Part shown: positions 40,643 to 49,332 of the stretch, one piece after another
How positions within the stretch are numbered: position 1 is the first letter of the stretch
Layout of the letters: each line of letters begins with the position of its first letter
Assembly: GCA_913057775.1 (NCBI GenBank)
Contig: CAJXOG010000001.1
Coordinates: forward strand, 604,031-668,030
Reading direction: 5' to 3'
Length of the DNA: 64,000 nt
From: an uncultured Fodinibius sp.
Lineage (GTDB): Bacteria; Bacteroidota; Rhodothermia; Balneolales; Balneolaceae
Notes under the pieces: model-generated
What the model was told of the DNA's origin: nothing
What the model saw: only the letters and a program-made list of their open reading frames with translations
Databases searched by the model: none
Position numbers and translations under genes: made by a program

Positions 40643-41790
40643 TATAAATTTCCTCTTTTATCTTGTTCACGTTCAATAGCCTGAAATAGCGCCTTAAAAT
40701 TTCCTTTTCCAAATCCACGGGCTCCTTTTCGCTGAATGATCTCAAAAAAGAACGTCGGTCGATCAACCACAGGCTTGCTAAAAATCTGCAGCAAATATCC
40801 CTCATCATCTCGATCCACGAGAATGCCTAAATCTTCTAGTTGATCAACAGGTTCATCAATTTTTCCAACGCGATTTTCCAATTCCTCATAGTAGGTCGTT
40901 GGCACATGCAAAAATTCTAACCCACGACCCTTGAGCTCCTTCACGGTTTTAATAATATCTCCCGTTAACAATGCAATATGCTGTACGCCGGGACCTTCGT
41001 AAAAATCAAGAAACTCCTCGATTTGGGATTTCTTTTTCCCTTCCGCAGGTTCGTTTATCGGAAACTTAATCATCCCACGTCCACCGGCCATTACTTTCGA
41101 CATCAGTGCCGAGTATTCTGTAGAAATATCCTTGTCATCAAAATGAATGTATTGTGTAAAGCCCATTACATCACGATAGAAATCTACCCAGTCGTTCATC
41201 TTACCTTTCTCGACGTTACCCACACAATGATCTACATATTGGACACCGACTGGTTCGATATTTTCGACAGGTGATTCTGCAGGTTCAAACCCTGGCATAA
41301 AGATTCCATCATAGTTCGATCGATTAATCAAGGTATGAATAGTATCACCATAAGTAGCGATAGCCGCTTTGCGGATGGTACCATGTTCGTCTTCCAGATC
41401 ACGGGGCTTTTCAACGCCTTTAGCACCACGCTTAACCGTTTCTTTATAGGCACGATCTACATTTTCAACATGCATGGCAATATCGCGAATGCCATCCCCA
41501 TGCTTGGCAATATGGTCGGCAATGGGAGAATTGCTATTAAGCGACGATGTAACTAAAAAGCGGATGTTTCCCTGCTGCAACAGATAAGAAACCCGATCTC
41601 GATTTCCGGTTTCCAATCCACTGTACGCTTTGAGCTCAAATCCAAAAACCGTTTGATAAAAATGACTGGCCTGTTTGGCATTCCCTACATAATGCTCTAC
41701 AAAATCAACATCCTGAAGTCCAAGATGGTCATCAAATTCTTCTTCAACAGGTCGATCTAAAGCAGCGGTCTGATCAGTTTGTGCTCCCAT
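40642..41790 (-). CDS. hpd: 4-hydroxyphenylpyruvate dioxygenase
   Basis: FVEHYVGNAKQASHFYQTVFGFE, VDHCVGNVEKGKMNDWVDFYRDVMGF, GVQHIALLTGDI, LLQIFSKPVVDRPTFFFEIIQRKGARGFGKGNFKALFQAIEREQ. Confidence 0.95.
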   Translation of the reverse strand: MGAQTDQTAALDRPVEEEFDDHLGLQDVDFVEHYVGNAKQASHFYQTVFGFELKAYSGLETGNRDRVSYLLQQGNIRFLVTSSLNSNSPIADHIAKHGDGIRDIAMHVENVDRAYKETVKRGAKGVEKPRDLEDEHGTIRKAAIATYGDTIHTLINRSNYDGIFMPGFEPAESPVENIEPVGVQYVDHCVGNVEKGKMNDWVDFYRDVMGFTQYIHFDDKDISTEYSALMSKVMAGGRGMIKFPINEPAEGKKKSQIEEFLDFYEGPGVQHIALLTGDIIKTVKELKGRGLEFLHVPTTYYEELENRVGKIDEPVDQLEDLGILVDRDDEGYLLQIFSKPVVDRPTFFFEIIQRKGARGFGKGNFKALFQAIEREQDKRGNL

Positions 41791-41992
41791 CTTATATTTT
41801 CTCCTCTTCGATTTTTTTAAGTATTACATAAGTTAATATAGTATCCAACGGTTTACGTCTCAAATTATTTAATAACACTAATATTTTACTTATAAGATTA
41901 ATGAGTTCAATGCGTTTTATTGAATGTATTTGTTTAATTTAATGTTCATGTATATGTTCTTTATGCAAAAAAATTCACCAAATTAATCTGCT

Positions 41993-42937
41993 ATGAGTGA
42001 CCAAGGCGAACAGAAATCGTTTCAAGAACGTATTGATAATGGCGAAACGATTGAACCCAAAGATGATATGCCCGATCGCTATCGTAAGCAACTTATCCGG
42101 ATGATGTCGCAACATGCTCATTCTGAAGTTGTGGGTATGCTGCCTGAAGGCAACTGGATTACCCGCGCTCCATCGCTTCGGCGTAAAATGATTCTGCTTT
42201 CCAAAGTGCAAGATGAAGCTGGACACGGTCTTTATCTATACAGCGCTACTGAAACACTTGGAGCAAGTCGGCAAGAAGTTATTGACCAACTGCTTGAGGG
42301 CAAAGCCAAATATTCAAGTATTTTCAATTATCCTACGCTTTCATGGGCGGATGTAGCCGTAATCGGCTGGCTTGTGGATGGAGCAGCCATCATTAATCAA
42401 ACCATGTTGGCACGTAGTTCTTACGGGCCCTATTCACGTGCGATGGTGCGTATCTGTAAAGAGGAAAGTTTTCATAAGAAACAGGGCTATGAAATGGTTG
42501 CCAAAATGGCGGATGGCACCCCTGAGCAACAGGAAATGATACAAGATGCAGTTGATCGCTGGTGGTGGCCCACGCTGATGATGTTTGGTCCCCATGACGA
42601 AGATTCACCCAACAGCGCTGAGCTCATTAAGTGGGGAGTGAAGTCAAAAACCAACGACGAACTCCGCCAAAGTTTTGTTGATCGTCACATAGCTGAAGCG
42701 CACGAGGTGGGTCTTGAAATTCCTGATGATGAACTCGAATACAATGAAGAAACCGGTCACTGGGAGTTTGGCGAAATTGACTGGGATGAGTTCTGGAATG
42801 TTGTAAAGGGCAATGGACCTATGAATAAAGAACGCATAAAAGCACGTCGCGAAGCGCACGAAAATGGCAAGTGGGTACGTGAAGCGGCTGAAGAATATGC
42901 CCGTAAACAGAAATTAAGTAAAGAAAAAGCAAGTTAA
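41993..42937 (+). CDS. paaA: 1,2-phenylacetyl-CoA epoxidase subunit PaaA
   Basis: [61 protein letters not shown]. Confidence 0.97.
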   Translation: MSDQGEQKSFQERIDNGETIEPKDDMPDRYRKQLIRMMSQHAHSEVVGMLPEGNWITRAPSLRRKMILLSKVQDEAGHGLYLYSATETLGASRQEVIDQLLEGKAKYSSIFNYPTLSWADVAVIGWLVDGAAIINQTMLARSSYGPYSRAMVRICKEESFHKKQGYEMVAKMADGTPEQQEMIQDAVDRWWWPTLMMFGPHDEDSPNSAELIKWGVKSKTNDELRQSFVDRHIAEAHEVGLEIPDDELEYNEETGHWEFGEIDWDEFWNVVKGNGPMNKERIKARREAHENGKWVREAAEEYARKQKLSKEKAS

Positions 42938-43022
42938 ATAGAACGTGAATAACACTGATTAAACGGATTGTCACCGCTGTCACCAGCGATAATCAGTACT
43001 ATCCGCTTCATCTGTGTTCTAT
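42938..43022. repeat. Intergenic palindrome, family ATAGAAC...CGGAT (paaA-paaB gap)
   Basis: ATAGAACgtgaataACActGATtAAaCGGATtGT... and ...ACtATCCGcttcATCTGTGTTCTAT with central CGCTG-tcac-CAGCG. Confidence 0.7.
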
Positions 43023-43037
43023 CTTATTAATTGAATT

Positions 43038-43352
43038 ATGAGCAAGGAAAACGGAAACAAATCAGAAGATACTCAATGGCCGCTTTGGGAAGTCTTCACA
43101 CAACCCAGAGATGGCAAACCTCATGAACATGCCGGCAGTTTACATGCTCCTGATGCGGAAAAGGCCTTGGAAAATGCCCGGGATGTTTACACGCGACGTA
43201 AGGAAGCAGTCAATATTTGGGTAGTACCGAGCGACCAGATAGTAGCCTCCAAAGGCGAAGATGAAGGGCCATTTTTCGATCCTGCTGATGACAAGCCTTA
43301 CCGTCATCCCCAATTTTACAGTGTACCCCGAGTTTCAAAACGACGATCATGA
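43038..43352 (+). CDS. paaB: Phenylacetyl-CoA epoxidase subunit PaaB
   Basis: WPLWEVFTQPRDGKPHEHAGSLHAPDAEKALENARDVYTRRKEAVNIWVVPSDQI. Confidence 0.96.
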   Translation: MSKENGNKSEDTQWPLWEVFTQPRDGKPHEHAGSLHAPDAEKALENARDVYTRRKEAVNIWVVPSDQIVASKGEDEGPFFDPADDKPYRHPQFYSVPRVSKRRS

Positions 43353-44140
43353 GTACAGCCACAAAATCCAAAGAATTAACAAAACAGGAAGCCCTTTTTG
43401 AATATCTTGTCCGCCTGGCTGATGACCGCCTTATTTTAGGACACCGTCTTTCGGAATGGTGTGGACATGGTCCTATCCTCGAAGAAGATATTGCGCTGGC
43501 AAATATCGCATTGGATTATATCGGACACGCTGCAAATCTTTATGAATATGCCGTTGAAGTCGAAGGGGAAGGACGTCACCGTGACGATTTAGTCTACTTT
43601 CGTAATGATGTTGAGTATAAGAATCTAAAAATTACGGAATTGCCAAGAGGCGATTTCGGATTCACTATTGCTCGACAGTTTTTGTTTTCTTCGTACAGCT
43701 ATTATTTATATCAGTTATTGTCGGATGTTAAGGATGAGCAGTTCCGCGGAATGGTTGAAAAACACTTTAAGGAAGTAAAGTACCATTTGCGACATAGCCG
43801 CGAATGGGTATTGCGACTCGGCGACGGTACAGAAGAAAGTCACAAGCGTATTCAGGATGCTTTTAATGACATCTGGACCTATATTGGTGAATTGTTCCAT
43901 CAGGATGAAGTCGATGAATTTTTACAGGATAAAAACCTGGCTGCCAATACAGCAAGTTTTAAATCCGACTGGAAAGACCTGGTTTCAGATACGCTGGAAG
44001 AGGCTACGTTAGACGTTCCCGATTTTGATCAATTTATGGTTGAAGGCAGTCGTCAAGGGTTACATACCGAGCACTTGGGGCACTTGTTGGCAGAAATGCA
44101 GCACCTGCGCCGTTCGTATCCTGATGGAAACTGGCAGTAA
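43349..44140 (+). CDS. paaC: Phenylacetyl-CoA epoxidase subunit PaaC
   Basis: LADDRLILGHRLSEWCGHGPILEEDIALANIALDYIGHA; HLRHSREWVLRLGDGTEESH; 4-bp overlap with paaB. Confidence 0.96.
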   Translation: MSTATKSKELTKQEALFEYLVRLADDRLILGHRLSEWCGHGPILEEDIALANIALDYIGHAANLYEYAVEVEGEGRHRDDLVYFRNDVEYKNLKITELPRGDFGFTIARQFLFSSYSYYLYQLLSDVKDEQFRGMVEKHFKEVKYHLRHSREWVLRLGDGTEESHKRIQDAFNDIWTYIGELFHQDEVDEFLQDKNLAANTASFKSDWKDLVSDTLEEATLDVPDFDQFMVEGSRQGLHTEHLGHLLAEMQHLRRSYPDGNWQ

Positions 44141-44144
44141 TTTC

Positions 44145-44194
44145 TTGTTACTGGTTGTTAGTATTTGTTTTAAATTGCTAATGAACCAAACAAT
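44145..44194. repeat. Intergenic palindrome, family TTGTTACTGGTT (paaC-paaD gap)
   Basis: TTGTTACTGGTTGTTAGTATTTG - tttt - AAATTGCTAATGAACCAAACAAT. Confidence 0.6.
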
Positions 44195-44214
44195 GTATTG
44201 TTAATAAAAGTGAT

Positions 44215-44724
44215 ATGGCTACAACAGCAACATACAACAAAGAGGAAATTTGGGACCTGCTTTCAGAGGTAAAGGATCCTGAGATTCCTGTACTTTCTAT
44301 CATAGATCTGGGAATTGCACGGGAGGTTACCGTCAGTAATGGAAAAGTTGTAGTTCGTATTACCCCCACCTATTCCGGGTGTCCCGCGATGAAAGCTATC
44401 GAACAAGAAATTGAGAAAACACTTAAAGTCAACGGAATTCAAAACTTTGAAGTAAATAAGGATTTTTCAGAAACCTGGACCACCGACTGGATGTCGGACG
44501 AAGCCAAAAAAAGATTGAAAGAGTACGGCATCGCTCCTCCAGGTAAAACTGAGAAAGACGACGACTTTTTGAAAAACCTTAAAGGATCGAGCCGAGTAAT
44601 TCCCTGTCCCTATTGCGATTCAACCAACACCGAACTTCAAAGTGAGTTTGGCTCCACAGCTTGTAAATCACAATATTATTGTCACGACTGCGACGAGCCC
44701 TTTGAACATTTTAAGTGTATATAG
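44215..44724 (+). CDS. paaD: PaaD (MIP18-like Fe-S assembly for epoxidase)
   Basis: LLSEVKDPEIPVLSIIDLGIAREVTV, TPTYSGCPAMKAIEQEI, C-terminal CPYCDSTNTELQSEFGSTACKSQYYCHDCDEPFEHFKCI. Confidence 0.95.
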   Translation: MATTATYNKEEIWDLLSEVKDPEIPVLSIIDLGIAREVTVSNGKVVVRITPTYSGCPAMKAIEQEIEKTLKVNGIQNFEVNKDFSETWTTDWMSDEAKKRLKEYGIAPPGKTEKDDDFLKNLKGSSRVIPCPYCDSTNTELQSEFGSTACKSQYYCHDCDEPFEHFKCI

Positions 44725-44728
44725 AAAC

Positions 44729-44780
44729 GGCAGATCTATACAGATAAAACAGACTTGTTCAACCCGTTCAAATCAGAGCC
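44729..44780. repeat. Degenerate intergenic palindrome (paaD-ECH gap)
   Basis: GGCAGATCTATACAGATAAAACA ... GTTCAACCCGTTCAAATCAGAGCC; arms only weakly complementary. Confidence 0.35.
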
Positions 44781-44797
44781 TAAAATTATTGCATCAT

Positions 44798-45580
44798 ATG
44801 AGTGAATACATTTATACCTCCCTTAAAAATAAGATTCTGACTATTACTTTAGATCGCGCTGATAAGCTTAATAGCTTTATCGAACCAATGGCAAAAGAGC
44901 TGCAGCAAGAACTCACCGATGCAACGAGAAATGAAGACGTACGCTGTGTGTTATTAACCGGGAAAGGTAAAGCGTTCAGCGCGGGACAAGATCTGCCAGA
45001 AGTCGTTGATAAAGGAGATGATTATGAGCTCGGAGAAACCGTACGTAAAAGCTATAATCCTATAATCAATGCCATTCGAGAGCTTGACAAACCCGTGGTC
45101 TGCGCCGTAAACGGAACAGCCGCGGGTGCCGGAGCTAATATTGCACTGGCCTGCGATCTGGTGCTGGCTTCGAACGAAGCTGTTTTTGTACAATCATTCA
45201 GTAAAATCGGGCTGATTCCAGATAGTGGCGGCACCTTTTTTCTGCCGCGTCTGGTTGGTCTTCAACGAGCAAACGCCATGTACTTGTTGGATGAAAAAAT
45301 ATCCCCCAAAAAAGCTGAAGAAATCGGACTTATATATAAGGCCGTAGAAGCAGATCATCTGATGGATGAGACCCAATCCATTTGTCAAAAATTAGCCCAA
45401 ATGCCCACTAAAGGTTTTGCACTTTATAAGCAAGCTATCAATCAGTCATTGTCTAATAATTTGGATGAGCACCTTGAACTGGAAGCTGATCTCCAAACCG
45501 AGGCTGGCAAAACCGACGACTATGATGAAGGTGTGCAGGCATTTCTAGAAAAGCGGAAGCCGGATTTTAAGGGAAAATAA
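44798..45580 (+). CDS. paaG: Enoyl-CoA hydratase/isomerase (PaaG-like)
   Basis: VLLTGKGKAFSAGQDLPEV, VCAVNGTAAGAGANIALACDLVLAS, KIGLIPDSGGTFFLPRLVG; ATG at 44798. Confidence 0.88.
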   Translation: MSEYIYTSLKNKILTITLDRADKLNSFIEPMAKELQQELTDATRNEDVRCVLLTGKGKAFSAGQDLPEVVDKGDDYELGETVRKSYNPIINAIRELDKPVVCAVNGTAAGAGANIALACDLVLASNEAVFVQSFSKIGLIPDSGGTFFLPRLVGLQRANAMYLLDEKISPKKAEEIGLIYKAVEADHLMDETQSICQKLAQMPTKGFALYKQAINQSLSNNLDEHLELEADLQTEAGKTDDYDEGVQAFLEKRKPDFKGK

Positions 45581-45595
45581 TGCTGTTCTCTTACG

Positions 45596-45660
45596 AACCA
45601 ACTTGAGTTGGTTTTAGGATTGAAATCATTATTTTCAGAGTGCAAGAATTTGAAAATAAT
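45596..45660. repeat. Two adjacent hairpins in ECH-HAD gap
   Basis: AACCAACTtgAGTTGGTT (45596-45613) and ATTATTTTCA...TGAAAATAAT perfect 10-bp stem (45628-45660). Confidence 0.75.
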
Positions 45661-45671
45661 TATCGCAGAAC

Positions 45672-46835
45672 ATGAAAGATGAGATTATTGGCGTAGTTGG
45701 TGCGGGCACGATGGGTCAGGGTATTGCCCAAATTGCATCCACAAATAATCACAAGGTTTATCTGTACGATGCCTATTCCGATCAGTTGGGCAAAGCAAAA
45801 CACGCACTCCGAAAAATTCTACAACGGCAAGTCGAAAAAGAACGCATGAGCCAAGAAGAAGTGGACGGCATTATGGATCGGATCCACTTTGAGGAAGATT
45901 TAACTGATTTTGGAGAATGCAGCCTGGTTATTGAAGCCGTTGTAGAGGATTTAGAAATCAAAAAAGATGTCTTTCAACGTTTAGAGGGTATTGTTTCATA
46001 TGATTGTATTTTGGCGACCAATACCTCTTCCCTGTCCATTGCTTCGATCTCGTCGGCACTAAAAAAACCTAAACGTTTTCTGGGAATTCACTTTTTCAAT
46101 CCCGCTCCCATTATGCCATTGGTAGAGATTGTGCCAGGCATTGCTACTTCTGAGGAAATCACTCAAACAGCCCGACAAAAAATTGACGGCTGGGGTAAAA
46201 CAACGGTTTTAGCCAAAGATACACCCGGCTTTATCGTAAATCGTGTTGCCCGACCATTTTACAGCGAGGCAATCCGTCAGTATGAAGAAGGCGTCGCTGA
46301 TGTACCTACTATCGACTGGGCCATGAAAGAAATCGGCGGATTCAAAATGGGGCCCTTTGAACTCATGGATTTCATTGGCCACGATGTCAATTACAAAGTA
46401 ACCGAAACCGTTTTTGAAGAATTTTTCTATGATCCGCGTTTCAAACCATCTTTTACGCAGAAGCGGATGGTCGAGGCCGGTTGGCTGGGCAAAAAATCGG
46501 GAAAAGGATTTTATGAATACGGAGAAAACGCTGATAATCCCAAACCTACCAAAGACAAAGAGCTCGGTCAAAGAATAGTAGATCGCATTGTGGCCATGCT
46601 TATCAACGAAGCAGCTGATGCAGTTTTCATGAATGTGGCTACGGTTGAAGATGTAGATCTGGCCATGACCAAGGGTGTTAACTATCCCAAAGGATTGCTT
46701 AAGTGGGCGGATGACATTGGCCTGCAGGAAGTGCTCGATCGAATCAGCAAATTACAGACTGAATATCGCGAAGATCGCTATAGACCAAATCCATTGTTAA
46801 AGCGCAAAGTACGTAACGGAGAAAAGTTTTATTAG
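45672..46835 (+). CDS. paaH: 3-hydroxyacyl-CoA dehydrogenase (PaaH-like)
   Basis: IGVVGAGTMGQGIAQIASTNNHKVYLYD, FLGIHFFNPAPIMPLVEIVPG, DTPGFIVNRVARPFYSEA. Confidence 0.92.
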   Translation: MKDEIIGVVGAGTMGQGIAQIASTNNHKVYLYDAYSDQLGKAKHALRKILQRQVEKERMSQEEVDGIMDRIHFEEDLTDFGECSLVIEAVVEDLEIKKDVFQRLEGIVSYDCILATNTSSLSIASISSALKKPKRFLGIHFFNPAPIMPLVEIVPGIATSEEITQTARQKIDGWGKTTVLAKDTPGFIVNRVARPFYSEAIRQYEEGVADVPTIDWAMKEIGGFKMGPFELMDFIGHDVNYKVTETVFEEFFYDPRFKPSFTQKRMVEAGWLGKKSGKGFYEYGENADNPKPTKDKELGQRIVDRIVAMLINEAADAVFMNVATVEDVDLAMTKGVNYPKGLLKWADDIGLQEVLDRISKLQTEYREDRYRPNPLLKRKVRNGEKFY

Positions 46836-46898
46836 CCACAGATTCTCACGGAGAATAATTGATTTAATCCGTGTCAATTTGTGTAAATCCGCGGCCTA
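46833..46898. repeat. Intergenic palindrome, family CCACAGATT/ATCCGTGT...CCGCGG (paaH-paaI gap)
   Basis: TAGCCACAGATTCTCACGGAG ... AATCCGTGTCAATTTGTGTAAATCCGCGGCCTA; spans from the paaH stop codon to the paaI ATG. Confidence 0.7.
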
Positions 46899-47329
46899 TG
46901 AAAAAACAAAAACTTGCTGAAAAAGTTGTTAACAAAATGATGACGGATGATGCCTTTAGCCAATGGCTGGATATTAAAGTCATCGATATGAAACCGGGTT
47001 ATGCAAAGCTGGAAATGCTGGTCAGAGATGAAATGGTTAACGGATTCAACGTTTCACATGGCGGAATTGCTTTTTCGCTGGCTGACAGTGCCCTGGCTTT
47101 CGCATCCAACAGCTATGGCAGAATAGCCGTAGCAATGGAGAACAATATTTCATTCATGAAAAAAGTAGTGGCCGGAGATACGATTACGGCTGAAACAGAT
47201 GAGTTAAGCATCGGGCGACGTATTGGCGTCTATAATATCAGCATTACAAATCAGGATGATGAACAAATCGCCCTATTTCGCGGAACCGTTTTCAGAACCA
47301 AGGAATATCATTTTAAAAAAGATAATTAG
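46898..47329 (+). CDS. paaI: Hydroxyphenylacetyl-CoA thioesterase PaaI
   Basis: VNGFNVSHGGIAFSLADSALAFASNSYG hotdog motif; ATG at 46898 (MKKQKLAEKVV). Confidence 0.9.
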   Translation: MKKQKLAEKVVNKMMTDDAFSQWLDIKVIDMKPGYAKLEMLVRDEMVNGFNVSHGGIAFSLADSALAFASNSYGRIAVAMENNISFMKKVVAGDTITAETDELSIGRRIGVYNISITNQDDEQIALFRGTVFRTKEYHFKKDN

Positions 47330-47333
47330 AACG

Positions 47334-47408
47334 GAGTATTGATCAATGAGCACTATGGTTAACTCAAAATCCATCTCACTACTCAATACTCACAACTCAT
47401 TACTCAAA
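47334..47408. repeat. Intergenic palindrome, family ACTCA (paaI-paaJ gap)
   Basis: GAGTATTGATCAATGAG (47334-47350) pairs 14/17 with CTCACTACTCAATACTC (47375-47391), followed by ACAACTCATTACTCAAA. Confidence 0.75.
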
Positions 47409-47409
47409 C

Positions 47410-48615
47410 ATGTCTGAAGCTTATATTATTGATGCCATTCGAACACCCATCGGCAAATATCGTGGATCCCTCTCTCCTATCCGGGCCGATGATTTGGCAG
47501 CATTGACCATTGAAGACTTAATGAACCGAAATTCGAACATCGATCCTGAGCGTATAGAAGATGTGATCTTTGGATGCGCCAATCAGGCGGGCGAAGACAA
47601 TCGCAATGTAGCTCGCATGGCGGCACTGCTGGCAGGACTTCCGGTATCAGTACCCGGAGAAACGGTTAACCGACTCTGCGCTTCGGGAATGAGCAGTGCA
47701 GTACAAGCTTATAAATCAATCAAGGTGGGCGAAGGCGATTTATTTATCACGGGAGGAATGGAACATATGACGCGCGGGCCGATGGTCTTAGGCAAAGGGG
47801 AAGCACCTTATTCCGGAAATACGGAAATGCATGACACCACTTTTGGCTGGCGTTTTGTTAATCCGAAAATGGATGAGCAGTACGGCAGTGATGCGATGGG
47901 CCAAACAGCCGAAAATATCGTAGAGAAATACAATGTAAGTCGCGAAGATCAGGACAAATTTGCGGCATGGTCGCAACAGAAAGCAGCTAAAGCAACCGAA
48001 AGTGGACGCATGGCCAAAGAGATCATGCCGGTGGAGATCCCACAAAAAAAGAGCGAACCTAAAATTTTTGAGGAAGATGAGTTTATTCGTCCTGGAACGA
48101 CGGTAGAAATACTTAGTAAGTTGCCGGCTGTTTTTCGGGATGGCGGAACCGTAACTCCGGGAAACGCCAGCGGAATCAATGACGGATCATGTGCCATGCT
48201 GGTAGCCGGCGATTCTGCAATTAAAGATTTTGATCTTGAGCCGATGACACGCATTGTTGCCTCGGCAGTAGTTGGAGTAGAACCCCGTATTATGGGGATG
48301 GGTCCGGTTGGTGCGACTCGAAAAGTACTTAGCCGTACCGACTTGACCTTAAATGATATGGATGTTATCGAACTCAATGAAGCCTTTGCTGCCCAAAGTC
48401 TGGCAGTATTGCGAGAGTTGAACATCGACGATGATGATCCCCGGGTAAATCCACATGGTGGTGCTATCGCACTGGGACATCCGCTGGGCATGTCGGGCGC
48501 ACGGTTACTGCAAACGGCATCTATTGAGCTTCACGAACAGGATAAACAATATGCGCTGTGCACACTCTGTGTAGGTGTAGGACAAGGCATGGCAGTTATA
48601 TTAGAAAAAGTGTAA
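47410..48615 (+). CDS. paaJ: 3-oxoadipyl-CoA thiolase-like (PaaJ)
   Basis: DAIRTPIGKYRGSLSPIRADDLAAL, NRLCASGMSSAVQAY, NPHGGAIALGHPLGMSGARL, LCTLCVGVGQGMAVILE. Confidence 0.93.
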   Translation: MSEAYIIDAIRTPIGKYRGSLSPIRADDLAALTIEDLMNRNSNIDPERIEDVIFGCANQAGEDNRNVARMAALLAGLPVSVPGETVNRLCASGMSSAVQAYKSIKVGEGDLFITGGMEHMTRGPMVLGKGEAPYSGNTEMHDTTFGWRFVNPKMDEQYGSDAMGQTAENIVEKYNVSREDQDKFAAWSQQKAAKATESGRMAKEIMPVEIPQKKSEPKIFEEDEFIRPGTTVEILSKLPAVFRDGGTVTPGNASGINDGSCAMLVAGDSAIKDFDLEPMTRIVASAVVGVEPRIMGMGPVGATRKVLSRTDLTLNDMDVIELNEAFAAQSLAVLRELNIDDDDPRVNPHGGAIALGHPLGMSGARLLQTASIELHEQDKQYALCTLCVGVGQGMAVILEKV

Positions 48616-48624
48616 TTCTACATA

Positions 48625-48689
48625 ACCACTAAGTCACTTAGTACACTAAGTATGAATATTTTTCTTTGTGATCTTAGTGCCTTAATGGT
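48625..48689. repeat. Intergenic palindrome, family CCACTAAG (paaJ-paaY gap)
   Basis: ACCACTAAGTCACTTAGTACACTAAG vs reverse complement of right arm ACCATTAAGGCACTAAGATCACAAAG, 20/26. Confidence 0.85.
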
Positions 48690-48706
48690 AAATCGGAGGT
48701 TTAGTT

Positions 48707-49312
48707 ATGGCAATTTATGAGTTCCAAGGCTACAAGCCAGTAGTCGATAAAAGTGCTTATGTACACACACAAGCTGCCGTAACCGGTAATGTAATTATCG
48801 GCAAAGATGTCTATATCGCACCGGGTGCGGCTATTCGTGGGGACTGGGGTAAAATCGTAATTAAGGATGGATGCAACGTGCAGGAAAATTGCACCATCCA
48901 CATGTTTCCCGGTGTGACCGTAGTACTTGAAGAAAGTGCTCACATTGGTCACGGTGCTATTATTCACGGAGGACATATTGGCCAAAACTGTCTTGTAGGG
49001 ATGAATTCCGTGGTTATGGACAACGTAGTGTTAGGAGATGAATGTATTGTCGGAGCCATGTCATTTTTAAAGGAAGGAATGGAAATTCCGGAACGGAAGT
49101 TGGTGGTTGGCAATCCAGCCAAAATTGTCAAAGATGTTTCTGACGGGATGATTCAGTGGAAAACGAAAGGCACAGAATTGTATCAACAATTGCCCGGACA
49201 GCTTCATAACTCCTTAAGAGAATGCAAGCCGCTTCGGGAGGAACCGGAAGATCGACCGAGTCAATCAAAGAAATACGAAACGTGGGGAAAGGCTAAGAAT
49301 TCAGAATCCTGA
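48707..49312 (+). CDS. paaY: Gamma-carbonic-anhydrase-like hexapeptide protein (PaaY)
   Basis: Left-handed beta-helix: VIIGKDVYIAPGAAIRGDWGKIVIKDGCNVQENCTIHMFPGVTVVLEESAHIGHGAIIHGGHIGQNCLVGMNSVVMDN. Confidence 0.92.
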   Translation: MAIYEFQGYKPVVDKSAYVHTQAAVTGNVIIGKDVYIAPGAAIRGDWGKIVIKDGCNVQENCTIHMFPGVTVVLEESAHIGHGAIIHGGHIGQNCLVGMNSVVMDNVVLGDECIVGAMSFLKEGMEIPERKLVVGNPAKIVKDVSDGMIQWKTKGTELYQQLPGQLHNSLRECKPLREEPEDRPSQSKKYETWGKAKNSES

Positions 49313-49332
49313 AAACTCATATTTAATTTTTC

